Part shown: positions 57,025 through 64,000 of the stretch, piece after piece | Position numbering within the stretch: position 1 is the first letter of the stretch | Layout: the number at the start of each line of letters is the position of its first letter | Source: Streptomyces panaciradicis | GTDB taxonomy: Bacteria; Actinomycetota; Actinomycetes; Streptomycetales; Streptomycetaceae | DNA: 64,000 nucleotides | Direction: 5' to 3' | Assembly (NCBI RefSeq): GCF_023516615.1 | Contig: NZ_JAMGBF010000061.1 | Span: forward strand, 38,197 to 102,196 | The notes under the pieces: model-generated | Databases searched by the model: none | The model's input: the letters and a program-made list of their open reading frames with translations, nothing else | What the model was told of the DNA's origin: nothing | Translations under genes and position numbers: made by a program

Positions 57025-59172
57025 ATGACAACCGACGACCCGCCGGGAGGCGCCGTGCTCTCCTCACTCGCCCGGACGGCGACCCGCCGCCCGCTGACCG
57101 TCATCCTGCTGTGGGTGCTCTTCCTGCTGCTCGGCTTCGGGCTGGGCACGGGCGTCTTCGGGCGGCTGTCCGACAACGTGCCCGAGGTCCCGGGCACCGA
57201 GTCGGAGCAGGCCGCCCGGTACCTCGACCGCGCCGACCCGGCCGGTGAGTCGATCACCGGCGTCGTGGCGGGAACCGCCGTCACCGCACCCGGGCTGCGC
57301 GCCCGGGTCGAGCGGGCCGTCGCCGACGTGCGCGGCATCGAGGGGATCGCCGCCGTACCGGACCCGTACACGACGGACGGGCTCACGGCACGGGACGGGC
57401 GGGCGCTGATCGTCCCGGTCACCCTCGACGGCGGTCTCGGCGACGACGCCGAGAAGAAGGCCGTGGACGCGGCCGTCGACCGCATCGAACGCATCGACGC
57501 CCCCCAAGTGCACGTCAGCGGGGGCCCGTTGCTGGGCCGGCAGCTGGGCGAACGGGCCCAGCACGACGTCCGCGACGCCGAGTTGATCTCGCTGCCGGTC
57601 GTCCTCGCCCTGCTGCTGGTCGTGTTCGGCGGACTGCGCGCGGCCGCGCTGCCGCTGGTGATCGCGGTCAGCGGGATCGCGGGCGCCTTCCTGGCGCTGT
57701 TCGGCTTCAGCCACGTCACCGACATCTCGGTGTACGCGATCCAGGTGACCACCATGCTGGGGCTCGGACTCGCCGTGGACTACGCCCTGTTGATGCTGGT
57801 CCGGTTCCGCGAGGAGCGCCGGCACACCCCGGACGTCGACGAGGCCGTGCGCCGCACGGTCGCGGCGGCCGGGCGGACGGTGCTGTTCTCCGGGCTCACG
57901 GTCACGGTCAGCCTGACCGGGCTGCTGGTCTTCCCCAGCGTGTTCCTGCGCAGCATGGGCCTGGCGGTGGCCGCCGTCGTCGTCATCGACATGCTGGCCG
58001 CGCTGACGCTGCTGCCCGCGCTGCTCGCCCGGTTCGGCGGCAGGATCGCCCCGGCGAAGGCCCGGCCGGCGGGCGAGGAGGGCCGCTTCTTCGCCCGGGT
58101 CGCCCGTTTCGCGGCCCGCCGCCGTGTCGCCGTCCTGGCGGTGGTCGTACCGGCCCTGCTGGTGCTGGCCCTGCCCGTCACGGGCCTGCGGATCGAGATC
58201 GGCGACGCCACGCAGCTGCCCGCCACCACCGAGGCCCGGCGGCTGTACGACACCGTGGACGCCCACTTCCCGCCGGGCACCGGGGTCTCGCCGGTGACGG
58301 TGGTGCTGAAACCCGGCACCGATGCCGCCACCGCCGGCCGGATCCGCGCCTTGTCGCCCACCGCCCGTTCCCGCGCGCTGCCGGGCGGCGCCACCGTCGT
58401 CCAGCTGCAGCCGTCCGGACGAGCGGACGGGGCCCGGGCCACCGCGCTGGTGGAGGCGGTGCGCGAGCTGCGAGGTGGGGAGCCGGTGCAGGTCACCGGG
58501 CCCGCCGCGCGTCTGGTCGACTTCCGCGCGATGCTGGCCGACCGGGTGCCGTGGGCGGCCCTGACCGTCCTCGTGGGCATCTTCGTCCTGCTGTTCGCGT
58601 TCACGGGTTCGGTCCTGATCCCGCTGCGCACGATCCTGACGACGCTGCTGAGCCTGGGCGCGGCGCTGGGCGTGGTGGTGTGGGTGTTCCAGGACGGCCA
58701 CCTGGCGGGCCTGCTGGGCGCCGAGGGCCTGGGCGCGCTGAGCCTGACGGCGCCGCCGCTGATCGTCGCGATCGCCTTCGGGCTCGCCATGGACTACGAG
58801 CTGTTCATCCTGGCCCGGATGCGCGAGGCGCGGCGCGCGACGGGTGACGACCGGGAGGCGGTGGTGACCGGGCTGCGCCGTTCCGGCCGCGTGGTCACCT
58901 GCGCGGCGCTGCTGCTGGCCGTCGTCTTCGGCGCGTTCATGACGGGCGGTTTCTCGCCCATCCTGCAGATCGGCCTCGGCCTGACGCTGGCGGTCCTCGT
59001 CGACGCGACGGTCGTCCGGATGCTGCTGGTCCCGGCGACGATGGCGCTGCTGGGCCGGTGGGCGTGGTGGGCGCCGAGGCCGCTGCACCGGGCGCACGAG
59101 CGGATCGGGCTCGGCGAGGAGGCCCCGGCCCCGGAGACGGCCGTGGTGGGGAGCGGGTCCCGGACTCCGTGA
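57025..59172 (+). CDS. MMPL-family membrane transporter
   Basis: 715 residues of the RND superfamily, with about 12 membrane helices in two halves, each preceded by a periplasmic loop (about 40-180 and 395-505). The proton-relay type Asp-Tyr pairs are in TMLGLGLAVDYALLMLVRFRE and AIAFGLAMDYELFILARMRE. Such proteins export lipids, siderophores or drugs. ATG at 57025 follows a GAGG site. It is divergent from the VOC gene and downstream of a two-component system. Confidence 0.88.
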   Translation: MTTDDPPGGAVLSSLARTATRRPLTVILLWVLFLLLGFGLGTGVFGRLSDNVPEVPGTESEQAARYLDRADPAGESITGVVAGTAVTAPGLRARVERAVADVRGIEGIAAVPDPYTTDGLTARDGRALIVPVTLDGGLGDDAEKKAVDAAVDRIERIDAPQVHVSGGPLLGRQLGERAQHDVRDAELISLPVVLALLLVVFGGLRAAALPLVIAVSGIAGAFLALFGFSHVTDISVYAIQVTTMLGLGLAVDYALLMLVRFREERRHTPDVDEAVRRTVAAAGRTVLFSGLTVTVSLTGLLVFPSVFLRSMGLAVAAVVVIDMLAALTLLPALLARFGGRIAPAKARPAGEEGRFFARVARFAARRRVAVLAVVVPALLVLALPVTGLRIEIGDATQLPATTEARRLYDTVDAHFPPGTGVSPVTVVLKPGTDAATAGRIRALSPTARSRALPGGATVVQLQPSGRADGARATALVEAVRELRGGEPVQVTGPAARLVDFRAMLADRVPWAALTVLVGIFVLLFAFTGSVLIPLRTILTTLLSLGAALGVVVWVFQDGHLAGLLGAEGLGALSLTAPPLIVAIAFGLAMDYELFILARMREARRATGDDREAVVTGLRRSGRVVTCAALLLAVVFGAFMTGGFSPILQIGLGLTLAVLVDATVVRMLLVPATMALLGRWAWWAPRPLHRAHERIGLGEEAPAPETAVVGSGSRTP

Positions 59173-59203
59173 CGGCAGGACGCCTGCCCACTCGCCCGAG
59201 CGA

Positions 59204-59353
59204 GGGAGATCTTCGGAGCGGCTACGGCGATCGCGAACCGCTGCGCGGAGCCGGGTGCGGCGACGGGCGACGCGGCCGCGGCGACGTACCTCTTCGAGGA
59301 GCTCGCCACCGGCCCCGACGGATGCGTGTGGGCCGGCTCCGGCCGCTCCTCAC
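59204..59353 (+). other. possible decayed coding fragment
   Basis: One frame reads like a real protein tail (AREIFGAATAIANRCAEPG and then TYLFEELATGPDGCVWAGSG) but has no start or stop context and runs into the leader of the L,D-transpeptidase gene. It lies in the 278-base gap after the MMPL gene. It may be a remnant of a lost gene or chance coding-like bias. The gap must also hold the transpeptidase promoter. Confidence 0.22.
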
Positions 59354-59450
59354 GGGAATCTCAGGGAGCGGCCCGGGGATTCAAAGGATCAGCACATCTG
59401 CGCGGCGCAGGATGCACCCGGAAAAGGTGGATATCCCAGGAAGGCCTGAA

Positions 59451-60704
59451 GTGGGCGTCTCGCACATATCGAACCGGTCGCAGCGGCAGTCGCACAGGTG
59501 GTCCCGGCGGGGGCTGCTCGGGGCGCTCGGCGTGGCGCCGGCCGCCGCGGTCCTGACGGCGTGCAGCGGCTCGGCGGGCGCGTCGGAGGGCACGGAGGGC
59601 GCGGCGGAGGCATCCGCGACGTCGACGCCGTCCGCCGCCGCGAAGAAGCCCGTCGTCTCGGTCACGCCCGCCGACGGCACCCGCAAGGCCGGTTTCTCCA
59701 GCCCCGTCGAGGTCACCGTGAGCGACGGCACCCTGGCCTCGGTGAAGGTCACCGGCAACGACGGCTCCACGCTGGCCGGTTCCCTCGACGCCGCCAGGAC
59801 GAGGTGGACCTCGGTGAGGAACCCGTACTCGGGCACGAAGTACACGGTCACGGCCACGCCGGAGGGCGCCGCCGCGCAGACGGCGAGCTTCACCACCAGG
59901 TCGCCGGGCGAGACCTTCGTGGGGTACTTCACGCCCGAGGCCGGATCGACCTCGGGCGTCGGCATGCCGGTGTCGATCAACTTCACGCACGCGGTGAAGG
60001 ACCGGGCGGCCGTCCAGAAGGCGATCACCGTCACCGCCGAGCCGGCGGTGGAGGTGGTCGGCCACTGGTTCGACGACACCCGGCTCGACTTCCGTCCCGA
60101 GACCTACTGGGCGGCCGGGACGAAGATCACGCTCAGTCTGCGTCTGAAGGACGTGGAGGGCACGGACGGCGTCTACGGCGTGCAGCAGAAGGACGTCACC
60201 TTCCACATCGGCCGGGAGCAGATCAGCACGGTCGACCTGTCCAGCAAGGAGATGACGGTCCGGCGGGCCGGCCGGACCGTCGCCACCTATCCGGTCTCCG
60301 GCGGCAACGCCCAGCACACCACCTGGTCCGGGATCATGGTCATCAGCGAGCGGTTCCGGCAGACCCGCATGGAGTCCTCCACGGTCGGGCTCGGCGACGA
60401 GTACGACATCTCCGACGTCCCGCACGCCCAGCGCCTGACCACCTCCGGCACGTTCGTGCACGGCAACTACTGGGCGGCCACGTCGGTGTTCGGCCACCAG
60501 AACACCAGCCACGGCTGCGTGGGTCTGCACGACGCCAAGGGCGCGGGCGACGCGTCCGTGGACGGTTACAGGTTCTACGCGTCCTCGATGCTCGGTGACG
60601 TCGTCATCGTGAAGAACTCCGGTGAGAGGACGGTCGATCCGGCCAACGGGCTCAACGGGTGGAACCTGTCGTGGGCGGACTGGAAGGCGGGGAGCGCGGT
60701 TTAG
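59451..60704 (+). CDS. lipoprotein L,D-transpeptidase (YkuD) with Ig-like domains
   Basis: 417 residues. A twin-arginine-like start (RWSRRGLLGALGVAPAAAVL followed by TAC) carries a lipobox cysteine. A Thr/Ala-rich linker precedes two Ig-like domains (about 70-260). The YkuD catalytic domain ends in HGNYWAATSVFGHQNTSHGC with His354 and nucleophile Cys356. It would form 3-3 cross-links in peptidoglycan. GTG at 59451 has GGAAGG 6 bases upstream and is preferred over ATG 59412. It is transcribed alone. Confidence 0.9.
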   Translation: MGVSHISNRSQRQSHRWSRRGLLGALGVAPAAAVLTACSGSAGASEGTEGAAEASATSTPSAAAKKPVVSVTPADGTRKAGFSSPVEVTVSDGTLASVKVTGNDGSTLAGSLDAARTRWTSVRNPYSGTKYTVTATPEGAAAQTASFTTRSPGETFVGYFTPEAGSTSGVGMPVSINFTHAVKDRAAVQKAITVTAEPAVEVVGHWFDDTRLDFRPETYWAAGTKITLSLRLKDVEGTDGVYGVQQKDVTFHIGREQISTVDLSSKEMTVRRAGRTVATYPVSGGNAQHTTWSGIMVISERFRQTRMESSTVGLGDEYDISDVPHAQRLTTSGTFVHGNYWAATSVFGHQNTSHGCVGLHDAKGAGDASVDGYRFYASSMLGDVVIVKNSGERTVDPANGLNGWNLSWADWKAGSAV

Positions 60705-60767
60705 CACGATTGCGGCGTTCAGGGTGTGAACTTCCGTGCCGCGAAAAGACTTTCCTTGCTTTAACTC

Positions 60768-60796
60768 TTGACGACCCCGGTACCGGGGAGCACATT
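60768..60796 (+). promoter_or_regulatory. promoter of the GH16 gene
   Basis: TTGACG (60768-60773) and CACATT (60791-60796) are separated by 17 bases, a fair match to a housekeeping promoter. The LacI-type palindrome begins 10 bases after the -10, where it would cover the transcription start. Confidence 0.5.
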
Positions 60797-60806
60797 GGGC
60801 CCACCC

Positions 60807-60820
60807 TGAGAGCGCTCTCA
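60807..60820. promoter_or_regulatory. LacI/CebR-type operator (TGAGAGCGCTCTCA)
   Basis: A perfect 14-base palindrome closely related to the Streptomyces CebR box (TGGGAGCGCTCCCA, quoted from memory), differing at two symmetric bases. It lies just downstream of the GH16 promoter and 57 bases before the start codon. A CebR- or related BglR-type repressor encoded elsewhere probably controls this gene in response to beta-gluco-oligosaccharides. Confidence 0.7.
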
Positions 60821-60877
60821 TCCGGCGCTCTCGAACGCACCCGCAGCCCCCTCACCCCGTACCCGGGAGGCACCCCC

Positions 60878-62263
60878 ATGAGTGCAACCTCCGGCAGGCC
60901 CAGACGGCGACGCACGCTCGTCGCCGCCCTCAGCACGCTCGGCCTGGCGGCCGTGCTCGCCACGGCCGCCACCCAGTCCGCGGACGCCTCCGCGCCCACG
61001 CCCCCCTCGGGCTGGACACAGGTCTTCGCCGACGACTTCAACGGCTCGGCCGGCACCGGCGTCAACACCACCGACTGGCTCTACGACACCGGGACCTCCT
61101 ACCCCGGCGGCGCCGCCAACTGGGGCACCGGCGAGGTCGAGAGGATGACCAGCAGCACCAGCAACGTCGCCCTCGACGGAAGCGGCAACCTGAAGATCAC
61201 GCCGCTGCGCGACGCGGCCGGCAACTGGACCTCGGGCCGCATCGAGACCAACCGCACCGACTTCCAGCCCCCGGCCGGCGGCAAGCTGCGCGTCGAGGCC
61301 CGCATCCAGATGCCCAACGTCACCGGCGCCGCGGCCGCCGGCTACTGGCCCGCCTTCTGGATGCTGGGCGCGCCCTACCGCGGCAACTACCAGAACTGGC
61401 CGAGCGTCGGCGAGCTCGACATCATGGAGAACGTCAACGGCATCAACAAGACCTGGGCCACCATGCACTGCGGGACGGCCTCCGGCGGCCCCTGCAACGA
61501 GACGACGGGCCTGGGCAATTCGACCGCCTGCCCCAACTCCACCTGCCAGTCCGGCTTCCACACCTACACCATGGAGTGGGACCGCTCGGCCAGCCCCGAG
61601 GCGATCCGCTTCTACGTCGACGGCGTCAACTACCAGACGGTGACGGCCAATCAGGTGGACGCGACGACCTGGGCCAACGCGACCAACCACGGCTTCTTCA
61701 TCATCCTGAACGTGGCGATGGGCGGCGGTTTCCCGGCGGCGTTCGGCGGCGGGCCGACCAGCGCGACGGAGTCCGGCCACCCGATGCTCGTGGACTACGT
61801 CCAGGTGCTGTCGACCGGTGGGAGCGGTACCACTCCCCCGCCGTCCGGCAACCGCGACGCCTACAGCGCCATCCAGGCGGAGTCCTACGACAGCCAGTCC
61901 GGCGTCACCACCGAGGCCACCTCGGACACCGGCGGCGGCCAGGACGTCGGTTACATCGCGAACGGCGACTGGGCTCTCTACAAGGGCGTCAACTTCGGTT
62001 CCACCGCGGCCAAGCAGTTCTACGCCCGGGTGGCCAGCGGCGCCGCGTCCGGGGTCAGCGGCCTGGTCCAGGTCCGCCTGGACAGCGCCACCAGCACCCC
62101 CATCGGCAGCTTCGCCGTCGGCAACACGGGCGGCTGGCAGTCCTGGACGACGATCCCGGCCAACATCAGCTCCGTCACGGGCACGCACGACGTCTATCTG
62201 ACCTTCAGCAGCGGCCAGCCGGCGGACTTCGTGAACGTGAACTGGTTCGACTTCGGGCACTGA
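60878..62263 (+). CDS. secreted GH16 endo-beta-1,3-glucanase (laminarinase type) with CBM6
   Basis: 461 residues. MSATSGRPRRRRTLVAALST begins a signal peptide cleaved near SADASAP. The GH16 domain spans about 45-310 with the catalytic motif GELDIMENV (nucleophile Glu179, Asp181, acid/base Glu184). A Gly/Pro linker leads to a C-terminal CBM6 (DAYSAIQAESYDSQSGV to VNVNWFDFGH, about 328-461). It would degrade fungal or plant beta-1,3-glucan outside the cell. It has its own promoter and a CebR-like operator, and a strong hairpin ends the gene. Confidence 0.92.
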   Translation: MSATSGRPRRRRTLVAALSTLGLAAVLATAATQSADASAPTPPSGWTQVFADDFNGSAGTGVNTTDWLYDTGTSYPGGAANWGTGEVERMTSSTSNVALDGSGNLKITPLRDAAGNWTSGRIETNRTDFQPPAGGKLRVEARIQMPNVTGAAAAGYWPAFWMLGAPYRGNYQNWPSVGELDIMENVNGINKTWATMHCGTASGGPCNETTGLGNSTACPNSTCQSGFHTYTMEWDRSASPEAIRFYVDGVNYQTVTANQVDATTWANATNHGFFIILNVAMGGGFPAAFGGGPTSATESGHPMLVDYVQVLSTGGSGTTPPPSGNRDAYSAIQAESYDSQSGVTTEATSDTGGGQDVGYIANGDWALYKGVNFGSTAAKQFYARVASGAASGVSGLVQVRLDSATSTPIGSFAVGNTGGWQSWTTIPANISSVTGTHDVYLTFSSGQPADFVNVNWFDFGH

Positions 62264-62280
62264 CACCGCCCGGCACCGAA

Positions 62281-62312
62281 GAGGGGCTTCACGCACCGGC
62301 GTGGAGCCCCTC
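62281..62312. terminator. bidirectional terminator hairpin
   Basis: GAGGGGCTTCACGC (62281-62294), loop ACCG, and GCGTGGAGCCCCTC (62299-62312) form a 14-pair stem with one G-T pair. It lies 17 bases after the GH16 stop and 10 bases from the convergent AraC stop, so it can end both transcripts. Confidence 0.8.
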
Positions 62313-62322
62313 CTTCATGTCC

Positions 62323-63228
62323 TCACCGCAGTTCCGCCCGGAACGCCGCCGGTGTCATCTCCGTGTGCTGCTGGAAGAACTTGGAGAAGTTCGCCGCGTC
62401 CGGGAAGCCGATCGCCGCTCCCACCCGGCCGATCGGCATGTCCGTGTGGGCGAGGAGCCGTTTGGCCTCCAGGATGACGCGTTTGTCGATGAAGCCCTTC
62501 GGGGTCTCGCCGGTGGCGGCGCGGACCGCGCGGACGAGGGTGCGGCGGGAGTAACCGAGGGCGTCGGCATAGGCGCTGACGCTGTGATTGGTGGCGAAGC
62601 CCTTCTCCACGGCATCGCGGAAGAGGGTGAAGGTGGTGTCCGACTGGAGCCGGGCGGCCTCGGCGGAGCTGGTCGCCAGATGGGCGAGGCGGAGCAGGAA
62701 CGCCGTGAGGGAGTGGCGCAGGACGGCGGTGTGCAGGCTCGGCGGCAGGGTCTCGGTGTCCTCGTACTCGCGCGCGAGCTGGGCGAGGGCCGCGCGCAGG
62801 GCGGCCTGCTGGGCCGGGCCGGGGCGGAGCAGCGGCGGGAGGTCGTAGCGGTAGAGGCCGGTGGCCTCCACGGTGGCGCGCGGGAGGAAGCCGGGCTGCA
62901 TGGTCAGCACGGTTCCGCGGTACTCGCTGGTCCGGGAGAAGCGGTGGACCTGGCCGGGGCGGATCCACAGCAGGTCGCCGGCCGTCGCCTCGTACTCGGC
63001 GAAGTCGATCATATGGCGGACGGGGCCGGCGTCGAAGAGCATCACGACATGGAAGTCGATGCGGTGGACACGATGCAGGGGGGCGTCGGCGTGCCAGGTG
63101 CGGTCGGTTCCCATCGGGCCCACCTGCATCCCGACGCCCCGCACGCTCAGCTCGACCGGGAAGGGGAACGTTCTGATCGCGTCCACACCGCCGTCACCGT
63201 CTCCGCCTTGGATGCTTCTGTCCGCCAT
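62323..63228 (-). CDS. AraC-family transcriptional regulator
   Basis: 301 residues. The N-terminal cupin-like sensing domain (HRIDFHVVMLFDAGPVRHMIDF, GDLLWIRPGQVHRFS) is followed by two helix-turn-helix motifs (SAYADALGYSRRTLVRAVRAATGETPKGFIDKR and IGRVGAAIGFPDAANFSKFFQQHTEMTP). Its target is unclear. It is divergent from transketolase and convergent with the GH16 gene. Confidence 0.9.
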   Translation of the reverse strand: MADRSIQGGDGDGGVDAIRTFPFPVELSVRGVGMQVGPMGTDRTWHADAPLHRVHRIDFHVVMLFDAGPVRHMIDFAEYEATAGDLLWIRPGQVHRFSRTSEYRGTVLTMQPGFLPRATVEATGLYRYDLPPLLRPGPAQQAALRAALAQLAREYEDTETLPPSLHTAVLRHSLTAFLLRLAHLATSSAEAARLQSDTTFTLFRDAVEKGFATNHSVSAYADALGYSRRTLVRAVRAATGETPKGFIDKRVILEAKRLLAHTDMPIGRVGAAIGFPDAANFSKFFQQHTEMTPAAFRAELR

Positions 63229-63374
63229 GTCCCTCTACCGCCGCCCGGCTGCTGCTTTCGGTGTCCCACTTTCACCACAGGCTGGCACACGAGGACCTTC
63301 CCCCGTAAAAGTCAGACTTTTAAGTTTGAACGAGTCAGGCCAGCAATCCCGCTCAGATCGAGGACTTCTTGAAG

Positions 63375-64000
63375 ATGAGTACGCAGACACCGGACAGCTT
63401 CGAATGGACCGAACTCGACCGTCGAGCCGTCGACACCGCCCGTCTGCTCGCGGCCGACGCCGTGCAGAAGGTGGGCAACGGCCACCCGGGCACCGCGATG
63501 AGCCTCGCCCCGGCGGCGTACACGATCTTTCAGAAGTTGATGCGTCACGATCCGGCCGACCCGGAGTGGACCGGCCGTGACCGGTTCGTCCTCTCCCCCG
63601 GCCACACCTCGCTGACCCTCTACACCCAGCTCTTCCTCGCCGGGTACGAGGTCGAGCTGGACGACCTCAAGGCGTTCCGCACGCACGGCTCGCGGACCCC
63701 CGGCCACCCGGAGTACGGGCACACCGCCGGTGTGGAGACCACCACCGGCCCGCTCGGCCAGGGCGCCGCCAACGCCGTCGGCATGGCGATGGCCGCCCGC
63801 TACGAGCGCGGTCTGTTCGACCCCGAGGCCCCCGAGGGCACCTCCCCCTTCGACCACACGATCTGGGCGATCGTCTCCGACGGCGACCTGGAGGAGGGCG
63901 TCTCCTCCGAGGCCTCCTCGATGGCCGGCCACCAGAAGCTCGGCAACCTGGTCTTCCTCTACGACGACAACCACATCTCCATCGAGGGCGACACCGCGAC
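63375..64000 (+). CDS. tkt: transketolase, N-terminal part (cut by window end)
   Basis: The first 208 codons are visible. Thiamine-diphosphate enzyme features include VGNGHPGTAMSLAPAAYTIF, LSPGHTSLTLYTQLFLAG, TPGHPEYGHTAGVETTTGPL, GQGAANAVGMAMAARYE and the cofactor region SDGDLEEGVSSEASSMAGH followed by LVFLYDDNHISIEGDTA. It transfers two-carbon units in the pentose phosphate pathway. ATG at 63375 follows GAGGA. The 146-base gap upstream contains an AT-rich stretch (63306-63330) likely to hold the promoter. Confidence 0.95.
   Translation, partial: MSTQTPDSFEWTELDRRAVDTARLLAADAVQKVGNGHPGTAMSLAPAAYTIFQKLMRHDPADPEWTGRDRFVLSPGHTSLTLYTQLFLAGYEVELDDLKAFRTHGSRTPGHPEYGHTAGVETTTGPLGQGAANAVGMAMAARYERGLFDPEAPEGTSPFDHTIWAIVSDGDLEEGVSSEASSMAGHQKLGNLVFLYDDNHISIEGDTA

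Overview
The window is very GC-rich actinobacterial DNA and almost certainly comes from a Streptomyces chromosome. The reasons are third-position G/C bias, many GTG starts, start/stop overlaps of the ATGA and GTGA type, Tat and lipoprotein secretion signals, DasR-type operators in front of a chitinase, and many secreted glycoside hydrolases with their own ABC importers. I see no rRNA, tRNA, phage, insertion sequence or CRISPR. It reads as a catabolic region built from self-contained nutrient modules, each with its own regulator.

1-1.8 kb: the end of a Rieske oxygenase, a 58-residue protein and a ferredoxin reductase in one overlapping operon, then a truncated haemoglobin. 1.9-10.1 kb: an alpha-glucan module on the minus strand, with a LacI regulator, a lipoprotein binding protein, two permeases, a GH13 alpha-glucosidase and a secreted GH87-like endo-alpha-glucanase. 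10.1-15.7 kb: 4-hydroxyproline catabolism (GntR regulator, epimerase, DapA-like deaminase and three-subunit D-hydroxyproline dehydrogenase), all translationally tight. 15.8-21.4 kb: a spermidine/putrescine-type ABC importer with a divergent GntR regulator and a soluble Cache-domain protein.

21.4-27.6 kb: mostly single genes. They are an MmyB-like sensor without a DNA-binding domain, an EspR-like HTH regulator, an alpha/beta hydrolase, a phosphopantetheinyl transferase next to a metallophosphoesterase, and an ATP-grasp enzyme. Two copies of a palindromic repeat sit exactly on stop codons here. 27.7-30.4 kb: a GH18 chitinase under two DasR boxes, and a sulfotransferase.

30.5-46.6 kb: the largest system, a putative (phospho)glycan utilisation locus. 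A DeoR regulator, a GH4 glycosidase and a GH38 alpha-mannosidase run leftwards. A PfkB kinase, binding protein, two permeases, GH2 beta-galactosidase-type enzyme and two Tat-exported phosphoesterases (calcineurin-like plus LamG, and PHP) run rightwards. The exported phosphatases would dephosphorylate a glycan outside the cell, the ABC transporter would import the product, and GH2/GH38/GH4 plus the kinase would feed it into metabolism. This is inference from gene content.

46.6-54.2 kb: a PaaX regulator, then a MaoC, CoA ligase, amidohydrolase and SDR operon with a divergent MarR gene. This resembles the cou-type pathway for shortening hydroxycinnamate side chains. A secreted esterase-like hydrolase and an IclR regulator follow. 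54.2-64 kb: a G-rich repeat block, a NarL-type two-component system, a VOC protein, an MMPL transporter, a lipoprotein L,D-transpeptidase, a secreted GH16-CBM6 laminarinase-type enzyme with a LacI-type operator, an AraC regulator, and the start of transketolase, cut by the window edge.
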